Shown one piece after another: positions 57,167 to 64,000 of a stretch of DNA of 64,000 nt; positions within the stretch are counted from its first letter, which is position 1; the number at the start of each line of letters is the position of its first letter. Below the pieces are notes generated by a model. That model saw only the letters and a program-made list of their open reading frames with translations. It did not search any database and was not told where the DNA came from. Source of the DNA: Monodelphis domestica (taxonomy: Eukaryota; Chordata; Mammalia; Didelphimorphia; Didelphidae); the NCBI RefSeq assembly GCF_027887165.1, contig NC_077232.1, positions 16,255,755 to 16,319,754 of the forward strand, in the 5' to 3' direction. The position numbers and the translations under genes are program-made.

Positions 57167-58513
57167 CCCATTCTAGGTGTTTAAAATAGCCTTAAATTGA
57201 ACAAAAGGTTAGAAGTGGGAAAGCTCAGAGGGAATGTACTCTTTCTAGTGACTAGACCAGAAAGAAGTGGAAGAATAGTAGAAAGAGAAAGAAAAAATGA
57301 TAGGATAATATTGAAAGGCCCTAACATCAGGAGAAGGAAGGAATTTGAACTTAATTTAGGTCATAAGAAGTTTCTAGCAGTGGAATATAATGGCCAAAAT
57401 AGAGAATGAGCATTGAGACCACAATAGCTTTATTTAATGAAGCTAATCAAGTATTTTTTACTAATTTTTTTTTTACTTTACTAAACATTTAATTAAATTT
57501 CAGGTCCACTTTCCTGTATTGAAATCCAATCTCTCTTCTAGGAAAAGACTATAAATACATAGCAGCTCATCAACACTTCCACCCTCAAAGAAAAGAGATC
57601 ATGCCCACTCTGACCAAGTGCTACTAGAATTACAGAATACATGTATGCTCAGCTTTTCTGGGCCTTAATTTTCCCTAAAAAGAGACTCAGAAAATGGAGC
57701 GTGTCTATCTATGCCCATGTCCCTCCCCTTTTAGCTTGTCTCCATCTACCAACATGAGCAGCAGGAGTACAACAGAGAGAAAATGAGAGCCAAGGCAGCT
57801 TATTTGCAGAGAGGGAAAACGTTACACAGAATCCTTGTGATTTCATGGTGAGATTTGATGGAAATGCCAATGATGATGGAATCTCGTGAATTCTCTGGAT
57901 CCTCAGAGACCACTTTTAATTTCCCTAGCTAGTATTTCCAAATTGTGACCCTGTGTTGGACAGAGGCAGACACTAATTCAAAGAGAATAGGGTTTAAAGA
58001 TAAAGGAAAATGTCTCTACTTATGACATATATTTTTGGACAACATCCCTCATATAAACCTCATCATTTTCCTTGCAACTGAAGTCTAAAAAGGGGTTGGA
58101 GGGGGGAGAAACCATTCCTTTGCCGCAGGACCACAGGAAAAGCCATTTGGCCATAGTTAAGACTTTTATTAAGACTCCAAGATTCCTCTGCTTCTCAAGT
58201 CCTCATAGATAGACTCTCCAAGTCTCCCCTAAGCAGAAAAAGTAAAGATTCGCAGCCTGGCACAAAACAGAATTGCTGTCACTGAGAACTGTTCCTTCTA
58301 CAGCTCACTAAGCACAAAGTGGAGGCCAATATGGCGTGGTGGTTTTGTTTTGTTTTTTCTAACTGGTGAGTTGGGAGTCAGAAAAAATGACTCATTCATT
58401 TTTCTTGGGACACAAAGAAACAACAGCCAATATTTTTACCATGATTGTTTCCAGACTCTCTTAATTATTATAATAAATTAGCAACAGATTAGAGGCCAGG
58501 CATGCACCTTCAT

Positions 58514-58519
58514 TTTATT
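58514..58519 (-). terminator. Putative gene 4 polyadenylation signal
   Basis: AATAAA on the minus strand, 1.6 kb downstream of the stop; 0.58 kb of that distance is an inserted LTR. Confidence 0.3.
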
Positions 58520-59139
58520 AAGTTAGCAGAAAGTTAGAGATCATATGTCTATAGCTTATGTGTATATTACTACAAACTTAATATATACATACTCTAAAAA
58601 ATCTATATTTAAAATTCACATAACCCCACTGTGTACAGAGATTACAAAATAAGGGCAGTACTGGAAAGGTTTATTTCTTTAAAATGAATGTTAAAAACAT
58701 CCTGAGAGGCTCACCAAGGCAAGTTTAAACAATGCCAGCTTCCCAAAGTTTGGAACCAGAGTGGCGAGGATGATATACTTGTTTCGCATTGGCTGTCCTT
58801 TAGCTACCTCCTTGGTAATATCTCAAGATGCAAGATAGCCCAATATCTCCAGGGCAAAGAAGGTGACAAACTGCAGAACTCAGAGACAAGATGGGAAAGA
58901 GAACCGGTTCCTATGGGGAAAAAATGGAATTAGGAAACATCCTGTTATTGGCTTGTGCTGGTAAAGTAAGGCAAAAATAAAGATTTTCCCCATCTCATTC
59001 CAAAAAGGGGATGAACACTTCTCCTCCCACTGTCCCAAACTCTGTACCCATTTTAGAATTAACCTTCCTTTCTTCTTATTTCTCCTCTGGCATGCAACCA
59101 TGCTATATTAGTATTATCTATATCTGTATGTATCTTTCT

Positions 59140-59715
59140 TGTAACATACCAGGCATGAAAGTATGGTTGATGTATTGGTATTGTATTACCAGGCACATGG
59201 TCAGACCTTGACTTGGCCATGCCTTCTCTGGTTGGAGTAAAGGTCATTAACATAGCGCATGTACTTTCCCTTGGAGCAAACTCATTTGCAAATAGCGGGT
59301 TGGATTTACCCAGGCCCCTTGTCATTACCAATTCAACCAATGTTAAACACCTATGCTATGTTATGTATTCATTGAACACCTCCCAATCCACACCTGAATA
59401 AAGGCAAAGGAGCCAGTGCTATTCCTCCTCTTGATTCTCTCTTGATCCTCTTGACTATCTTCACTCCCTTGATTCCTGCCTATCTCTCCCTATCTCTATC
59501 TAGGAATTCTTACTTCCATGTGTTCTCTTATTTCTCATATTTTCCTTTAATTTTCTAAGGAGAATATTATCAGGAGCAAGCGCTGCTCCCTATATCAATT
59601 AACTTGTCTGTGAGTCTTTATTTATCACCCATTTTCCTCAGATTCCCTTATCCTTCTCAGGTTATAACCCACTAAGGAAAATCTTTATATAGCAACCGCT
59701 GGATGGATTGTTATA
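59140..59715 (+). mobile_element. Solo LTR (endogenous retrovirus fossil), 576 bp
   Basis: Starts TGTAAC, ends TGTTATA and is flanked by TTTCT on both sides (59135-59139, 59716-59720). AATAAA occurs at 59397-59402. The other three units have the empty site. A 5-bp duplication would fit an ERVL-like or some class I groups. No internal retroviral sequence is present. Confidence 0.7.
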
Positions 59716-60107
59716 TTTCTTGCCTTAAAGTTGGGGATACAGCCAGTGGTTCTATTACCACAGTGAACCGCCATGTAAGGAGATTCCAATATAAGTTAAT
59801 ACCTCCTCTCCAACTTGTGGAGAGAGTCATCCAGAGTCCTAGGAAGGTTCATGATTTGCTGGGGATTATAGAGCCAACAGGCAACAGTAAAAAGACTTGA
59901 ACCCAGGTCTCCCTAGCTTCAAAGCCAACTCTCTATCTACAAGGCCAAACTACCTCCTCTCCCATTCCTTAAATGAGCTAAACAGATTCCTTGAGGTCAA
60001 AAGTCTAAAGCCATAGAGCCGTCTGCCATGAATCTTTCATCCAAGGTCTCTAAGTAGATGCTATCAAGTCTCCTTACCAAGATTGAGTCTCCTGTTCTAC
60101 AGAGACT

Positions 60108-60258
60108 TTATGCTTTGCTCCATGGGATCTCACGGAGTGCTTGTCTCCAACAGGAGGGGTCAGGAACACTAGCCTGGTTTCTTATGTCAATAGGTTCTTG
60201 GTCTTCTTTGTCTGGTCCAAAAAGATCAGGATTCTCTGTCTTCTGGAAATATTGCAGC
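60108..60258 (-). CDS. OOSP2-like: Gene 4 exon 4 (short tail)
   Basis: 151 nt after a TATATTTAG acceptor. It encodes an acidic segment (PDLFGPDKEDQEP) and ends WSKA-TAA. It contains one cysteine (PSCW). Confidence 0.7.
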
Positions 60259-63200
60259 CTAAATATAGGAAAATTAGTTCCTCAAGATTACGCTCCACCA
60301 AGGAAAATGTATTAAGTGACTACTATAAACAATATCCTAGAGATAAAGAGAGAAAAAGGAAACCATTTCTGACTTCAAGTGTCTTGTTTTTGCCACATAC
60401 ACCACATGCATATGTTGAAATGCTTATAAGAAATAGAGATAGGTATTGTTTTGTGATGGGTTGGAAGTAAATCCTATGGACAGTCATGATTGACTAGAGC
60501 TTTGGGGGAAATTAAAGCTTGAGCTTAATTAAGAAAGGAGTGTGCTTCTGAAGTGGTCCTGGAGAATAGGGTACAGGAGGAGGACCAGCAAGAATTTCTG
60601 CTCTACTTGATTGTGAAATAATTTATAATAAAAGCCAGAAAAGTGGGTTGAGGTTAAACTTGGAAGGGCTTTAAACTGCAAGGAGCTATTCCATGTTTGG
60701 AAATCTGGTCGTGTTCAATTATTCCACAGAAAAATGATTTAGTCCTTCCTTTAGTCTTCTACTTTTCTCAACCTAAAATCTGTCCTCATGGATGCTAAAA
60801 TTGGACACTGAATACTGGGCATCACTCTTTTTATTTTTAATCTTTACCTTCTGTCTTGGAATCAATACTGTGTATTGGTTCCAAGGCAGAAGAGTGGTAA
60901 GGGCTAGGCCATGGGGGTCAAGTGACTTGCCCAAAATCACCTAGATAGGTAGTGTCTGGGGCCAGATTTGAACCCAGGAACTCCCATCTCTAGGCCTGGC
61001 TCTCCATCCACTGGGATACCCAATTACCCCCTAGGCATTGCTCTTGCTACTGTCAAATATAAAATCTGAGCTCTCCAAATTTTATAAATTCAAAAGACTG
61101 TGAGACATCTTTCCAAAGTAGAATATAAGTGCTCTTTGGGGGGCCTTTTTTCTGTCTCCAGTAGCTAGCAAGAACACTTCGCACCCTAGGATTTAATAAA
61201 TGCTTGCTGAATTGAAACCTTCATTTTACAAGGGAAATAAAGTGCTCCATCATGCAGCCAATGAAATAGTTTTTCTTCCCCAAATCTGCCCCTTTCTGCC
61301 TTCAAATTTAGGATTTCTGTGTGATGGCATCTCGCCTCTCCACTGTCAATCCTACACTTCATTAATGGTTAATGGAAAGAGGAAAGCTTAGTCAAGAAGG
61401 CTTTTGAGAGGTGTGAGGAGATTAGTCCAATAATGAGGTGAACATTGACAAACCCCACAGTTATAACACTTACTTGAACACTGTGCAGGCCAAGGAGAAT
61501 TCACGTGTCACAAGACCAAAAGTGGGATTCTTTGGGGTATAATGGAGACTAACTTTATAGACCGCATGTGTTTCAAAAGTCTAGAACAGAGAAACCATTT
61601 AGATGAAATGATTGCAAACTGGTATTTCTTGTGCTCTTGACCCCATCTCCTCCCAAATTTACCTTCTGTGTAACACACCCTCTTTCTCCACAATTTACTT
61701 TCATCCTTATTCTATGATCTTCTTACCTATTTGTCAAATGAGTTAAAATTCCCCCAGCTTTAAAAAGCCTTCACTTTAATCAATCATCTCATTCAAGATA
61801 TATGATATTTATCTCTCATTTCCTCCTCCCTTTTAATTAATTTAATTAATTAATCTCCTCCTCACTTGAAATCTGGCATCTATCCTACCACTCATCCAGA
61901 ACTGATTTTTTTCCAAGGATATCAATTTTGTAATTAGTAATTAGTAATAAAAAAAATCAATTACGTAATTTAGTAATCAATTACTAAATACACTCACTTT
62001 CTCAGTCTTTCCTGATCACTGTAGTGATCTCTGTAGTATTTGACCCAGTTGACAAAATAGGACTTCCTAGCTGGCTCATCATGGTGTTGCCTGTGTCTGC
62101 TTCTCATTCTACTGTCCAGTTAATTTTCCTCAGTCTCCTCTTAAAGATCAATCCTGTATGATTATAGCCCAAGACTGTGCAGACTTATCTTCTCCCCCCC
62201 ACCCCCATCATACCACCTCATGAGTTCAAGTCTCTCCATATATCTGCTTCTACTGTCTAAGTTTCCAACTCTAATCCCTCTCCTGCATTCTAGACTGTCT
62301 CTCCTTTAATATTCTATCCAATTACACATTCTAAAACAAAACATCTAGCTTTCCCAGGAAGCCATCACTCTTCCTAATTCTCTGTTACTGTTGAGGGTAT
62401 TACCCTCTTTTAGAAAATATAGATTTGAAAACTCCCTTTCTTTTTGTCATTTCCTACATCCTCTCACATGCCAAATATTATTGATTCTCCAAAGATATCA
62501 TTCATCTGTCTTTTCTGCTCTACTCACACAACCTAGTCCACTGATGGCAAGCCTGTGGCACAGGTGCCAAAGATGGCATGCAGAATGCTCTCTGTGGGTA
62601 CATGACCACCTTTCCCCACCCCTCACCAACAGAGTTCATTATTAGAAAGGCAGAGGGGCTGGGGCAGCTTCTCCCTTCCCCCTCTCCATTGTGTCAGATG
62701 ACATTTTTTCATCTCTCTCACCCCTCTTCCCAGCAGCCCAATGGGAGCACACAAAGGATAAGATGGGCTGCTTATAGGTGGCTGAGCTGGAGGGGAGCAG
62801 AGCTCCTGTTACACCCCTCTCTACACCCCTGAGGACATTCCTCACTTCACACACCCTTTTGCCCAGCAGCTCAATGGGAATGCCTCCTCCCTCCCATGTG
62901 GGGTAAAAGGGGGACAGTAAGTTCCTGGCAATCTCAGTGGTGGGGGAGAGGCATGGCCCACATTTTCTGAAGGGGCAGGCACAGCACTATGTCTGGGGGG
63001 GGGGGTGGAGATGAGGCCCAGCACTCCATCTCTAAAAGGTTTGCTGACACAAACCTAGTCAACCTAGCAGATTGCTACAATCTTTTTGTCACCAAGATTC
63101 ATGCTTCTCCTTTCACAACTATCTAATTGAAATTCTGAGAGAATAAATTTCGCTATGGCTCTCCAATGTTCAAGAATGTCCACAGCTCCCTCTTCTTTAT

Positions 63201-64000
63201 GGATGGATCAAATATAAACATTTTCCTGACTTGCAAAGCACTTAATGATCTAGAACCATTACACCAAAGGGATGGAATTACACCCAAGTTAATTTCTGAT
63301 TCTTCTCCTGGCTACATTCCATGACCCCATCCTAGCTAGCCCACTTCTTCTTAACCACAAATTATATTTCTGTAGGGTGTTCCCAAGGCCAAGAAAAGTC
63401 TTCACAGAATCCTTGCCTTCTTCCAAAGCTCTGTTGCTTCCTAGCAAAAATCTGCTTTATCTCTATATCCCCAATATCATATCTTCTACTTATTTTTATC
63501 CCCGTGAATAAAATGTATTTAAAAGTGAGAATTATGTGTTTTGCCTCTGTATCTCCAACATCTGATAATCAATTGCTGAATAAATTAATCTCAGAAAAAT
63601 GAGGGAAAGTGTCCCAAATGAGAAGCCCCTCAATTCCCAGTGGGAAGGCAATAGAATAAGTGCCTTTAGCTCAAAGGCAGACAAGCAGCCTCTGACTCTC
63701 CCTCTCAAGACTAAGTCCCTCCTCTCCTGAGGAATGACTTAGTGGTAAGGGTGTCACCTATATAGGGACTGAGAATATCCATGAACTTGCTAGAAATGTG
63801 GGGCCAAAGCTTAAGCATCAGTTTTAGTAGTATGTCTAAGAGGACAGGGAAGTCCCTTTGAGGTTGATAATAGAGCAGCTGGAAGAAGTGATCAATAGCC
63901 AACATCGGCTTTCATTTGATACTGGGCTTTCCAAACAGAGGCTTTCCTTGAGTGCTCAGTATTTTTTCTGAGGTTTCTGGCATCATGGCATACATCTGAT
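60108..64000 (-). CDS. OOSP2-like: Gene 4 (partial): OOSP/PLAC1-like, exons 3 and 4 only in window
   Basis: Exon 3 is 61580-61474 (107 nt, TTCTAG acceptor, GTAAGT donor) and encodes TFETHAVYKVSLHYTP and SLACTVF. Exon 4 is 60258-60108 and ends WSKA-TAA. From the spacing in copies 1 and 3, exon 2 should lie roughly 1 kb beyond the right edge. Both visible exons are open and canonically spliced. The tail stops about ten codons before the shared TGG-TAA position, because of a small indel relative to genes 1-2. A solo LTR lies in the downstream (probable 3' UTR) region. Confidence 0.72.
60830..61033 (-). mobile_element. Marsupial tRNA-derived SINE, antisense, intron 3 of gene 4
   Basis: Duplication GGCATCACTCTT (60818-60829) / GGCATTGCTCTT (61034-61045). 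Confidence 0.9.
61474..61580 (-). CDS. OOSP2-like: Gene 4 exon 3
   Basis: 107 nt, same length and phase as in genes 1 and 2. One family cysteine is present (SLACTVF); LYY of the other copies reads LHY. Confidence 0.83.
62539..63052 (+). mobile_element. Non-autonomous hAT DNA transposon, 514 bp
   Basis: Starts CACTGATGGCAAGCC and ends near GGTTTGCTGACAC. It is flanked by a perfect 8-bp duplication ACCTAGTC (62531-62538, 63053-63060). The inside shares GCAATGGGA/CCCAATGGGAG and GTGGGGTAAA blocks with 19569-19909. Units 1-3 have the empty site. It lies in intron 2 of gene 4. Confidence 0.75.

Larger units (their letters stand above)
55970..64000. repeat. Tandem segmental unit 4 (partial, contains gene 4)
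   Basis: Matches unit 1 from about 4740 onward and all units across the 3' flank, exon 4, exon 3 and part of intron 2; it runs off the right end. It carries a solo LTR, an antisense SINE and a hAT element as unit-specific insertions. Confidence 0.75.

Noticed and set aside
62539-63052. GC-rich patch that could be a CpG island or promoter
   Set aside because: Explained by a hAT element with terminal repeats and an 8-bp target duplication.

Overview
This is a window of a marsupial nuclear genome. It is about 60-65% A+T, has no prokaryotic-style coding, and is dense with marsupial interspersed repeats: tRNA-derived SINEs that begin near GGGGCAGCTGGGTAGCTCAG and end near GGAAGGTAAGGGTTT plus poly-A, 5'-truncated marsupial L1 copies, RTE-type elements, solo LTRs and non-autonomous hAT elements. 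The species cannot be fixed from sequence alone. Almost all long open frames are chance or repeat-derived; the real coding sequence is in short spliced exons on the minus strand.

The core of the window is a tandem array of oocyte-secreted protein / PLAC1-like genes (OOSP family, secreted ZP-N-like proteins). Each gene has four coding exons on the minus strand: exon 1 signal peptide (70 nt in all three copies where it is visible), exon 2 first half of the domain, exon 3 second half, exon 4 a divergent tail. Three complete genes are present, with ATGs at 18538, 32068 and 49238 and predicted proteins of 179, 181 and 172 aa. A fourth gene is represented by exons 3 and 4 at the right end; its exons 1-2 lie beyond base 64000. 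The first ~620 bases are the upstream flank of a fifth copy whose exon 1 should lie a few hundred bases left of the window.

Layout: 1-620 upstream flank of the off-window copy; 621-4740 repeats and unassigned AT-rich DNA; unit 1 about 4740-21740 (gene 1); spacer 21740-23625; unit 2 about 23625-36920 (gene 2); an L1-rich junction 36920-38530; unit 3 about 38530-55110 (gene 3); an RTE-type insertion at 55367-55955; unit 4 from about 55110 or 55970 to the end (partial gene 4). The homology covers introns, promoter and intergenic spacers, so whole segments of roughly 13-17 kb were duplicated. Ancient repeats (MIR, L2-like) are shared between units. L1s, SINEs, LTRs and a hAT element sit in single units with clean empty sites in the others, so they entered after duplication.

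The three visible promoters share a TATA box exactly 78 bp upstream of the ATG and two upstream CANNTG E-boxes, compatible with oocyte expression (inference). By eye, the exons differ more between copies than the surrounding introns do, as expected for fast-evolving reproductive proteins. No RNA gene, CRISPR or intact transposase/reverse transcriptase gene was seen.
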